Of a stretch of DNA of 10,467 bases, positions 1 to 5,949 are shown piece after piece. The notes under the pieces were generated by a model. The model did not search any database, was not told the DNA's origin, and saw only the letters and a list, made by a program, of their open reading frames with translations. Source of the stretch: Chloroflexota bacterium. Lineage in GTDB: Bacteria; Chloroflexota; Dehalococcoidia; UBA3495. Both the position numbers and the translations under genes were made by a program. The stretch lies in the NCBI GenBank assembly GCA_022571575.1, contig JACZXN010000028.1, positions 1-10,467 of the forward strand. The letters run 5' to 3'. How positions within the stretch are numbered: the first letter of the stretch is position 1; the number at the start of each line of letters is the position of its first letter.

Positions 1-11
1 CTTCCATAAGG

Positions 12-32
12 TCCAATATTCGTATTATTGGA
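12..32. repeat. Inverted repeat TCCAATA-N7-TATTGGA
   Basis: A perfect 7-bp dyad (12-18 and 26-32) separated by 7 bases sits in an AT-rich patch at the extreme left edge, 73 bases beyond the plsY stop. The surrounding sequence is much more GC-rich, so the patch stands out. It could be an operator-like site or a weak hairpin belonging to whatever lies to the left. There is no U-tract, so it is not a clear terminator. Its function is unknown. Confidence 0.35.
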
Positions 33-104
33 TGATGTTCCAACCCGCGCAACTATCCCCCGGACCAATCTGAAGCCTTCTGCGCAAGCCGGTCAGATCC
101 CGGC

Positions 105-743
105 CTATTCTTGGTGCAGGGGCGAATCGCCGGTGTCGCCGGTCTCCCCAGCATCTTTGGAATCCCGGGCATCCCGGGCCGCGCCCGGCTTCAAGACCCG
201 GGTCGTGAAGAGATGGCTCAGGCCGATGGAGACCGGCACGGCCACGGCGTATACGGCCAGGGCGGCGGAGTACCCAACAGGCCAGGCCAGGACGGGGATG
301 GCGATCAAGAACACAGCCAGGGGGTAGATCGCTTTCCGGGTGAGGCAGAGCACCCCCAGGCAAAGGGCGCCGACGGGCAGTCCAATGATCGGCAGGGAGG
401 CGATCAGCACTCCGACGGCGGTGGCGGCGCCCCGTCCGCCTCGAAACCGCAGATGGACCGGGAAGCTGTGTCCCAACAGGGCCGCTCCCCCGGCCATCAT
501 CTCCATCGCCGTATCGTCCACCAGCAACTTGGCCAAGACCACCACCAGACCGCCCTTCAGGATGTCGATGGCCCCCACGGCCAGGCCGGCCTTGACGCCG
601 ACGTTCCGAAAGACGTTGGCGGCGCCGCTGTTGAAATCGCCCAACTGACGTATGTCCCGGCCCAGAAGGCGCCGGGTGAACAGGTAGGCAGTTGGTATGC
701 TGCCGATGGCGTAGGAGAGTAAGCCCAGACCGGCCCAGGTCAA
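105..743 (-). CDS. plsY: Glycerol-3-phosphate acyltransferase PlsY (divergent form)
   Basis: 212-residue integral membrane protein of the PlsY family, which transfers an acyl group from acyl-phosphate to the sn-1 position of glycerol-3-phosphate, the first step of phospholipid synthesis. Seen: several hydrophobic segments; the N-terminal GSIPTAYL signature (14-21); a motif-1 region GDFNSGAAN (35-43); and a glycine-rich motif-2 loop GHSFPVHLRFRGGRG (91-105). The usual motif 1 is GSGNxGATN, so Ser is replaced by Asp. The usual third motif (RHxxNIxR) is reduced to SHLFTTRVL, keeping the His but not the Asn. A charged Asp/Arg/Gly-rich tail follows from about residue 190. The start is TTG: GAGAGGAG at 753-760 lies 9 bases upstream and the first in-frame Met is residue 80, inside the fold. 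It lies downstream of ilvE on the same strand. Family assignment is firm; whether activity matches classical PlsY is less sure. Confidence 0.88.
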   Translation of the reverse strand: MTWAGLGLLSYAIGSIPTAYLFTRRLLGRDIRQLGDFNSGAANVFRNVGVKAGLAVGAIDILKGGLVVVLAKLLVDDTAMEMMAGGAALLGHSFPVHLRFRGGRGAATAVGVLIASLPIIGLPVGALCLGVLCLTRKAIYPLAVFLIAIPVLAWPVGYSAALAVYAVAVPVSIGLSHLFTTRVLKPGAARDARDSKDAGETGDTGDSPLHQE

Positions 744-752
744 ACTACAGCG

Positions 753-760
753 CTCCTCTC
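753..760 (-). promoter_or_regulatory. Ribosome binding site of plsY
   Basis: On the minus strand this reads GAGAGGAG, 9 bases before the TTG at 743. It decides the start, because no ATG or GTG in a sensible position could serve. Confidence 0.7.
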
Positions 761-780
761 AAAATGAACTCCCCGAACAG

Positions 781-810
781 AACGGGCGCCGCACGATGGG
801 GGCGCCCGTT
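781..810 (-). terminator. Hairpin between ilvE and plsY, possible weak terminator
   Basis: A perfect 10-bp stem (AACGGGCGCC at 781-790, GGCGCCCGTT at 801-810) with a 10-base loop lies 34 bases beyond the ilvE stop. No U-run follows directly on the minus strand; a short TTCATTTT comes about 10 bases later. It may be a U-less terminator, an RNA-processing or stability hairpin, or an attenuator lowering plsY expression relative to ilvE. The structure is certain from sequence; the role is inferred. Confidence 0.45.
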
Positions 811-844
811 GTATCCACTACTCAGCAGCGCCGGCCCCTGCTTT

Positions 845-1810
845 CTAGGCCGGCACCATCCGGGGAACGACCGTCGTGCACCAATGAAGGTACTTGGGGT
901 TCCGGCCCACGACGATGTCGAAATACAACTTTTGAAGCGCGGCCGTGACCGGTCCCATCTCGCCTTTGTCGATGGGGCGGGAGTCCAACTCGATAACGGG
1001 TGTCAGGTGGGCGGCCGTTCCGCTGAGAAAAACCTCGTCGGCGAGATAGAGTTCGCTGCGGTCGATGCTGCGTTCAACCACCTCAATACCCAACTCGGTC
1101 TGGGCCAACTGCATGACGGTCTCCCGGGTTATCCCCGGCAGAACGTTGTCCTCGATCCTGGGCGTGTGGAGCTTCCCGCCCGCTACCATGAACACGTTCT
1201 CGCCCGAACCCTCGGAGACGTGGCCGTCCTGGTTCAGGATGATGGCCTCGTCGAAACCGGCCAGGGTGGCTTCGGTCTTGGCCAGCAAGCTGTTGACGTA
1301 GATACCGGCGCTCTTGATCTGGGTCGGGATCATGTTGTCGTCGACCCGCCGCCAGGAGGAGGTGCAGCAGCGGAGGGCATCGGTGCCCAGGTAGTTTCCG
1401 AAGGGCACCGTGATCAGCGTGAAATCGCTGGCCAACTCCTGGAGCTTGAGGTTGGCCACGACTTCGGCGCTCTTGTAGACCAGGGGCCGGATGTAGATGT
1501 CGGACTGGTGACCGTTGCGTTCCACCAGGTCCACGGTCATGTCGCAGAGTTGGTCGACGGTGTAGGGGATGTCCAGCAAAAGAATCTTGCAACCGCGGAG
1601 CAGCCGCTCGTAATGCTCCCGCATCCGGAAGATGAACATCTTGCCCTGTTCTTCGTTCCAGTTGCCGCGGATACCCTCGAATACGGCCGTTCCGTAGTGC
1701 AGAGCGTGGGTCATCACGCTCACCTTGGCCTCCTCCATCGGCACCACAGCACCCTGGAAGAAGGCGTGCAGTTTCTGATCGCCGTTGGCGGATGCTTTAT
1801 CTGTTCCCAA
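845..1810 (-). CDS. ilvE: Branched-chain amino acid aminotransferase
   Basis: 321-residue cytosolic fold-type IV PLP enzyme that reversibly transfers amino groups between leucine, isoleucine or valine and 2-oxoglutarate, the last step of their synthesis. Seen: the N-terminal signature THALHYGTAVFEGIR (34-48); the Schiff-base lysine K166 in QIKSAG; NSLLAKTEA after it; and SEGSGENVF, PGITRE and ADEVFLSGTAAHLTPV, all hallmarks of IlvE. Length is normal for the family (about 300-330). The start is TTG with GAAAGGGG (1818-1825) 7 bases upstream; the conserved strand AFFQGAVVP (16-24) precedes the first internal Met, so a later start would truncate the fold. A D-amino acid transaminase or aminodeoxychorismate lyase is unlikely given the IlvE-type C-terminal signatures. 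It is transcribed from the divergent promoter region shared with comEA. Confidence 0.95.
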   Translation of the reverse strand: MGTDKASANGDQKLHAFFQGAVVPMEEAKVSVMTHALHYGTAVFEGIRGNWNEEQGKMFIFRMREHYERLLRGCKILLLDIPYTVDQLCDMTVDLVERNGHQSDIYIRPLVYKSAEVVANLKLQELASDFTLITVPFGNYLGTDALRCCTSSWRRVDDNMIPTQIKSAGIYVNSLLAKTEATLAGFDEAIILNQDGHVSEGSGENVFMVAGGKLHTPRIEDNVLPGITRETVMQLAQTELGIEVVERSIDRSELYLADEVFLSGTAAHLTPVIELDSRPIDKGEMGPVTAALQKLYFDIVVGRNPKYLHWCTTVVPRMVPA

Positions 1811-1817
1811 GGTTTGG

Positions 1818-1825
1818 CCCCTTTC
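1818..1825 (-). promoter_or_regulatory. Ribosome binding site of ilvE
   Basis: The minus strand reads GAAAGGGG, 7 bases before the TTG start at 1810. This supports a TTG initiation codon for ilvE. Confidence 0.6.
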
Positions 1826-1854
1826 TGATTGGAATGCGCCGGAATGTGCGCTAA

Positions 1855-1884
1855 ATTATAATCGGACAGCCACAGCTAGTACAA
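1855..1884 (-). promoter_or_regulatory. Putative ilvE promoter (TTGTAC-N18-TATAAT)
   Basis: On the minus strand a consensus -10 box TATAAT (1860-1855) is preceded after 18 bases by TTGTAC (1884-1879), which keeps the conserved TTG of a -35 box. Predicted transcription starts near 1848, giving a leader of roughly 38 bases before the ilvE TTG. It is the best sigma-70-type match I noticed in the window. Confidence 0.55.
1857..1862 (+). promoter_or_regulatory. Possible -10 box for comEA
   Basis: TATAAT on the plus strand, overlapping the minus-strand -10 because ATTATAAT (1855-1862) is its own reverse complement. No good -35 lies 16-18 bases upstream; TTGGAA (1829-1834) is 22 bases away. If used, it would need an activator or a relaxed -35. 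The leader to the comEA ATG would be about 65 bases. Confidence 0.3.
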
Positions 1885-1933
1885 CCTGGGCCCAGATACT
1901 GAATATTTGACGGGCCCACCCTGGGAGGCCGGC

Positions 1934-2563
1934 ATGCCGGAGCTCACCGCCCGGAACATGGCGTTCATGGTGCTGGTGGCCGCGGCCGTGGCCGCGTTGT
2001 TGGCCGCCGTGGTCCTGCTCGCCCGTCAAGACGACAACGCGCCGATCCGGATCATCGCCCCGGATTCCCAGGTAAACCCTCTGGCGAAGCCCCTGGGGGA
2101 AACCCCCACCCAGGTCAGGGTATACGTGAGCGGGGCGGTGGTCAGCCCCGGAGTCTACACCCTGGACCCCGGCAGCCGGATCACCGACGCCCTGGCCGCC
2201 GCCGGCGGTGTTACCAGTGAAGCCGTCCTGAATGGGCTGAATCTGGCCCTCCGCGTCAGAGACGAAGCCCAGTATCACGTCCTCAAGCTGGGCGAGACCC
2301 CACCCGCCGCATCCAGCTTGCCGCCGGCACAGACCCAAGACCAGGCGGTCCAGGCGGGGGGCCTGATCGACCTGAACCTGGCGTCGGCGGCGCTTTTGGA
2401 CACCCTCCCCGGCATCGGCCCGGCCCTGGCCGGGGCCATAATCTCCTACCGGGAGAACGTCCGCCCTTTCCGGTCCGTCGAAGAGATTCAAGAAGTCCCC
2501 AAGATCGGGCCGGTGACCTATCGGAATCTCCGGGACCTGGTCACGGTGTCCGGAGTCCGGTGA
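1934..2563 (+). CDS. comEA: Competence protein ComEA (SLBB plus helix-hairpin-helix)
   Basis: 209-residue membrane-anchored double-stranded-DNA receptor for natural transformation, which delivers DNA to the ComEC channel. Seen: a hydrophobic N-terminal anchor (about 9-31); an SLBB domain (about 61-119, with VSGAVVSPGVYTL, DALAAAGG and NLA); an Ala/Pro/Gln linker (about 121-143); and a C-terminal tandem helix-hairpin-helix (146-204) with LPGIGPALA and VPKIGPVTYRNL. That is the usual ComEA order and length. I chose ATG 1934 because GGGAGG (1923-1928) lies 5 bases upstream. An in-frame TTG at 1907 would add nine residues but has no ribosome binding site. comEC follows after 34 bases, the standard comEA-comEC arrangement; a comEB-type deaminase gene is absent. 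Confidence 0.92.
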   Translation: MPELTARNMAFMVLVAAAVAALLAAVVLLARQDDNAPIRIIAPDSQVNPLAKPLGETPTQVRVYVSGAVVSPGVYTLDPGSRITDALAAAGGVTSEAVLNGLNLALRVRDEAQYHVLKLGETPPAASSLPPAQTQDQAVQAGGLIDLNLASAALLDTLPGIGPALAGAIISYRENVRPFRSVEEIQEVPKIGPVTYRNLRDLVTVSGVR

Positions 2564-2597
2564 CCGCGGCCCCGATGTCATTCCAGGCGGGGCCCTC

Positions 2598-3437
2598 GTG
2601 AAGCTGGCTTTCATGGTGGCGGCGTGGCTGGGTGGAGTCCTGACCGGGCTGGAAACCAGCACGCCGTTGGCGCCGCTGCTGCTGCTCTTGGGCGGTTCCA
2701 TCGCCATGGGCCTGGCCCTGCGTCTGCGCCGTCTGCCCGTGTTCCCCGCAGTGCTCGCCGTGGTGCTGCTGTTGGCGGTGTGGCGGGCCGATTCCGTTTC
2801 GAACCCATTCCCACCGCTGACGTCCTTGTCTTTGGCCGGCCAGACCGAGGCCAAAGTGACCCTGGGGGGCCGGATCAGCGGCGACCCGGAGTTTTCCGGG
2901 TCGCGGATCAAGTTCACGCTGGACCTGAGGGCGGCCAATCTCCGGGCCGGGCCGGTTATCATGGATGACCGGATCCTGGTGTACGCCAGCCCACCCGATG
3001 AATTGGTCGCCCGCCGCTCTCCGCCCTACTTCGATTACGGCGATCTGGTCACCATCACCGGCACATTGCGCCGTCCCGAACCCTTTGGCGGGTTCGACTA
3101 CCCAGCATACCTGGCCAACCAGGGAATAACCGGAATCATGACGGCGGATTCAGCCGCCGTGGTCGGAGAAACCGGCGGGTGGCGGGAATGGCCCTACCGG
3201 CTGCGGGGACGGTTGTCGGAGAGTATCGCGGAAACGATTCCCTATCCTCAGTCGGCTTTGGGACAGGCATTGCTGCTGGGCCGGCGCGGCAACCTGCCAC
3301 CCGAGATGGTCCAGGACTTCCGCAGCACCGGAACGTCCCACCTGTTGGCGATCTCCGGGCTGCACGTCGGCGTTCTGGTGGTGATGTTCCTTGGGCTGCC
3401 GCCTGGTTGTTTGGGCGGCGTGGCCTTTATTTCTTGA
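2598..3437 (+). CDS. comEC: ComEC/Rec2 DNA-uptake channel, N-terminal fragment (frameshifted)
   Basis: 279 residues that form the first third of ComEC, the polytopic inner-membrane channel that passes single-stranded DNA during transformation. Seen: N-terminal membrane helices (about 4-65); the soluble DUF4131-type domain (about 75-195, beta-rich, with the FGGFDYPAYLANQGI signature near 160-175); and the start of the competence domain with SHLLAISGLHVG (about 247-258). After that motif the frame runs into GLPPGCLGGVAFIS and a TGA at 3435-3437, whereas the homologous continuation lies in another frame (see the next entry). The start is GTG 2598, 34 bases after comEA, with only a weak purine-rich ribosome site. 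By itself this fragment lacks most transmembrane helices and the hydrolase domain, so it should not work alone. Confidence 0.88.
   Translation: MKLAFMVAAWLGGVLTGLETSTPLAPLLLLLGGSIAMGLALRLRRLPVFPAVLAVVLLLAVWRADSVSNPFPPLTSLSLAGQTEAKVTLGGRISGDPEFSGSRIKFTLDLRAANLRAGPVIMDDRILVYASPPDELVARRSPPYFDYGDLVTITGTLRRPEPFGGFDYPAYLANQGITGIMTADSAAVVGETGGWREWPYRLRGRLSESIAETIPYPQSALGQALLLGRRGNLPPEMVQDFRSTGTSHLLAISGLHVGVLVVMFLGLPPGCLGGVAFIS
3387..3434 (+). other. Frameshift site within comEC
   Basis: Between the SGLHVG motif in one frame and RRGLYFLIV in the next, the reading frame must move back by one base (one base lost from the gene). The most economical repair is one extra G in the GGG run at 3393-3395, which restores the continuous sequence FLGAAAWLFGRRGLYFLI. 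The exact base cannot be fixed from one sequence. Confidence 0.75.
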
Positions 3438-5032
3438 TCGTTCCGTTGGTCATGGTGTGGGCCTACGCCTTGGTTTCGGGACTGCCGCCTTCGGTGATCC
3501 GGGCGGCGGTCATGGGCAGCGTATATCTGGTGGCGGTGGCCGTTGGGCGGCCGGGCAGTGTCCTCCCGGCGCTGGCCCTCAGCGCCGGGGTGATGACCGC
3601 CGTTTCGCCGGAGATCATCCAGAGGGTGTCCTTCCAACTCAGTTTCGCCGCCGTCGGAGGGATAGCGCTGGCCCAATCCCTGACGCCGCAATGGTCGATC
3701 GGCGCCGGGGACCCGAGCCGTTGGCGGACCTGGGGTTTCCATCTCCTCCGCGCACCGGTTGCGGCCCTGATCATCTCGCTGGCCGCAACGCTGGCGACCT
3801 GGCCCCTGGTCGCGTTCAACTTCCAGGAGGTTGCCCTGCTGGGTGTCGTGGTCACGGTCTTGGCCCTCCCGGCCATGCCCTTCATCATGGCCGGAACTCT
3901 GGCGGCGGCGGTGGCGGGCACCTTTAGCGTCGCTCTGGGCCAGTTATTCGGCTGGCTGGTCTGGGCGCCCACGAGCTACTTGATCGAATTGGTTGATGCT
4001 GCTCCGGGTTGGACCATCCAAACAGACTGGGCCGGAATCTGGCTGGTGTGGGTCTGGTACGCGGCCTTGGGCGGGCTCTTGCTCCTGCTGACTCCGGGCC
4101 GCGTGGGCCGGCTGTGGGCCCAGTTCAGAGCCGGGGCGCAGACCGCGGCCCATCATCAGCCTGGGCCGGCCAAGACCATACCGGTCATCTTCGGCGCGGC
4201 CTTGATGACTGCCGCCGCGGTGGCTCTCTGGTGGCAGGTTGGCTCCGGCGGCGATGGCAATCTGCACGTCTATTTCTTTGATGTGGGTCAGGGTGACAGC
4301 GCGTTGATCGTGACGCCCCAGGGCCGCCAGGTGTTGGTCGACGGTGGTCCGGAGCCCGATAGCGCCATCCGGGCTCTGAGCGTGGCGATGTCCCGCGGCG
4401 ACCGCAGCCTGGACCTGGTGGTGTTGACCCACCTGGACGCCGACCACAGCCGGGGACTCCTCAACGTTTTGGACCGGTACCGGGTGGGCGCCGTGCTGAC
4501 CGGGGCAGTTCCGCCAGACTCGGAGATGTACGCCCAATGGCAGGCCGGCGTGGCGCGAAACGGGGTGGCGGCCGTGTCCGTTCACCAAGGGTACCGGCTG
4601 GACCTGGGGTCGGGGGTGTTCGCGGAGGTGCTGAATCCCCGGGCCGTCCCAGGTTACGGCGAGTCGGACAATAACGGCGCCGTGGTGCTGCGGCTGACCT
4701 ACGGCTCGATAAGTTTTCTGCTGACGGCCGACATCGAATCCGAGACCGAGGCCCTATTGGCGTCTGGATATGCCGGCATACAGAGCACGGTGCTGAAGGT
4801 CGCCCACCACGGCAGCAAGACTTCCTCCACCACGGGGTTCATCAACGAGGTCGACCCCGCGGCCGTGCTGATCTCGGTGGGTGGGAGCAACTCTTACGGC
4901 CACCCCAACCCGGAGGTGTTAGGCCGCTTGCTGAAACTGACCGGCGGCGAAAACCTATACCGGACCGACCGGGACGGCGACGTGGAGTTCATCACCGACG
5001 GCACGGAGTTGTGGGTGAATACCGAGCGGTGA
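3395..5032 (+). CDS. comEC: ComEC/Rec2, C-terminal fragment (competence domain and metallo-beta-lactamase domain)
   Basis: This is the continuation of comEC, one frame away from the N-terminal part. The frame is open from 3179, but homology to ComEC begins near 3395 with AAAWLFGRRGLYFLIV. Seen: the rest of the competence domain with many hydrophobic helices, SGLPPSVIRAAVMG and the family signature FQLSFAAVGGIAL; then, from about 4265, a metallo-beta-lactamase-fold domain with FFDVGQGDSALIV, THLDADHSRGL (4427-4459, metal-ligand region), HHGSKTSST (from 4805) and SYGHPNPEVL. All key ComEC signatures are intact. The product joined to the N-terminal part would be about 811 residues, a normal ComEC length. 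If translated separately, a possible start is ATG 3452 or a TTG nearby, but no convincing ribosome site was seen. Intact coding after the break argues for a recent mutation or a sequencing error. Confidence 0.87.
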   Translation, partial: AAAWLFGRRGLYFLIVPLVMVWAYALVSGLPPSVIRAAVMGSVYLVAVAVGRPGSVLPALALSAGVMTAVSPEIIQRVSFQLSFAAVGGIALAQSLTPQWSIGAGDPSRWRTWGFHLLRAPVAALIISLAATLATWPLVAFNFQEVALLGVVVTVLALPAMPFIMAGTLAAAVAGTFSVALGQLFGWLVWAPTSYLIELVDAAPGWTIQTDWAGIWLVWVWYAALGGLLLLLTPGRVGRLWAQFRAGAQTAAHHQPGPAKTIPVIFGAALMTAAAVALWWQVGSGGDGNLHVYFFDVGQGDSALIVTPQGRQVLVDGGPEPDSAIRALSVAMSRGDRSLDLVVLTHLDADHSRGLLNVLDRYRVGAVLTGAVPPDSEMYAQWQAGVARNGVAAVSVHQGYRLDLGSGVFAEVLNPRAVPGYGESDNNGAVVLRLTYGSISFLLTADIESETEALLASGYAGIQSTVLKVAHHGSKTSSTTGFINEVDPAAVLISVGGSNSYGHPNPEVLGRLLKLTGGENLYRTDRDGDVEFITDGTELWVNTER

Positions 5033-5057
5033 CCCGGCGCTTGGGGCCAATCTCAAG

Positions 5058-5093
5058 AAGGCTTCCGAAAAGGCTTCCAAAAAGGCTTAATGT
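5058..5093 (+). repeat. Three imperfect 12-bp tandem repeats upstream of rph
   Basis: AAGGCTT recurs at 5058, 5070 and 5082, exactly 12 bases apart. The first two units are AAGGCTTCCGAA and AAGGCTTCCAAA and the third diverges after AAGGCTT. The array lies in the 162-base gap after comEC and abuts the -10-like TATACT at 5093-5098. It could be a regulator-binding array or a chance duplication. Confidence 0.6.
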
Positions 5094-5098
5094 ATACT
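5093..5098 (+). promoter_or_regulatory. Putative -10 box of the rph-htrA promoter
   Basis: TATACT matches the sigma-70 -10 consensus at five of six positions. There is no recognisable -35 at 16-18 bases; that region is occupied by the tandem AAGGCTT repeats. Transcription would begin near 5105, leaving a leader of about 90 bases before rph that contains GC-rich dyads (around 5144-5166). Confidence 0.35.
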
Positions 5099-5194
5099 GG
5101 GATTTGATGTCTGGACCGCATCCGGGCGCCTTTGTTTCACGGGACCCGGCGGTTTGATCCGGGCCGATAATCCAAATCGAGGTATGAACCACAA

Positions 5195-5929
5195 TTGTCT
5201 GAATATTCCAGACCGGACGGACGGGCCTGGGACCAGCACCGCCCCACCACCATCACGCCCGGTTATCAGAAATACGCCGAGGGTTCGGCGCTGATCGAGA
5301 TGGGCGACACCAAGGTGCTTTGCGCCGCCTCACTGGAAGAACGGGTCCCGGCGTTCCTACGGGGCCAGGGCAAGGGCTGGGTCACCGCCGAATACTCCAT
5401 GCTGCCCCGGTCCACCAACACCCGCACCGCCCGGGAACGGGAGGCCGGCCGGCCCAGCGGGCGCTCCCAGGAGATCCAACGGCTCATCGGCCGGTCCCTG
5501 CGGGCGGTGACCGACCTGGAGGCCCTGGGCGAGCGCACCGTCCAGATCGACTGCGATGTGATCCAGGCCGACGGGGGGACCCGGACCGCCGCCATCACCG
5601 GGGCCTACGTCGCCCTGCACCAGGCGTTGCAGATGTTGGTCAAGAACCGGGTTCTGACCCGGTTGCCGTTATTGTGTCCGGTGGCGGCCATCAGCGTGGG
5701 TATCCTGAACGGGCAACTCCTGCTCGACCTTTGCTATGCCGAGGACTTCGCGGCCGATGTGGATTTCAACGTGGTCCTGACCGACCAGGGGGGGCTGGTG
5801 GAGTTGCAGGGGGCGACGGAGTCACAACCCTTCCCGCGCCAGCAGGTGGAAGAGGTGTTGTCATTGGCGTCCCGGGGCATGGAACCGCTGTTTCGCATCC
5901 AGCGCGAGGCGGCCGAGAGCTTCCTGTAA
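5195..5929 (+). CDS. rph: Ribonuclease PH (tRNA 3'-end phosphorolytic nuclease)
   Basis: 244-residue cytosolic phosphorolytic 3'-5' exoribonuclease that trims tRNA precursors and structured RNA ends, using inorganic phosphate and releasing nucleoside diphosphates; the family forms a hexameric ring. Seen: RPDGR (6-10) near the start, GKGWVTAEYSMLPRSTNTR (59-77), SGRSQEIQRLIGRSLRA (88-104), IDCDVIQADGGTRTAAITGAY (118-138, with T129/R130 at the expected phosphate site), and LLDLCYAEDFAADVDFNV (176-193) with acidic residues of the active site. Length is typical. The start is TTG 5195: there is no in-frame ATG between the upstream stop (5168) and residue 36, and GAGGT at 5179-5183 lies 11 bases ahead. 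An ATG at 5184 is in another frame. It is followed after 20 bases by the HtrA gene; rdgB, a common partner of rph, is not here. Confidence 0.95.
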   Translation: MSEYSRPDGRAWDQHRPTTITPGYQKYAEGSALIEMGDTKVLCAASLEERVPAFLRGQGKGWVTAEYSMLPRSTNTRTAREREAGRPSGRSQEIQRLIGRSLRAVTDLEALGERTVQIDCDVIQADGGTRTAAITGAYVALHQALQMLVKNRVLTRLPLLCPVAAISVGILNGQLLLDLCYAEDFAADVDFNVVLTDQGGLVELQGATESQPFPRQQVEEVLSLASRGMEPLFRIQREAAESFL

Positions 5930-5949
5930 GGACAAGGAACCTTCGCGAC

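Noticed and set aside
692..1828. 378-residue plus-strand open frame opposite ilvE
   Set aside because: It is an antisense shadow of a clearly recognised aminotransferase; composition is His/Val/Asp/Gly-rich with no recognisable motif, typical of GC-rich DNA.
1907..1933. TTG start for comEA at 1907
   Set aside because: No ribosome binding site ahead of it, while ATG 1934 has GGGAGG at good spacing.
1856..2962. 368-residue minus-strand open frame opposite comEA and the start of comEC
   Set aside because: It is Arg/Gly/Pro-rich without domain signatures and opposite two recognised genes.
5019..5090. Open stretch reading ...KKASEKASKKA then stop over the tandem repeats
   Set aside because: It has no start codon, follows a stop at 5016-5018 and overlaps the comEC end in another frame; not supported as a gene.
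5320..5949. Upstream extension of the HtrA reading frame through rph
   Set aside because: The extra residues are Arg/Gly/Pro-rich shadow sequence in rph; a signal sequence and ribosome site mark ATG 5950 as the real start.
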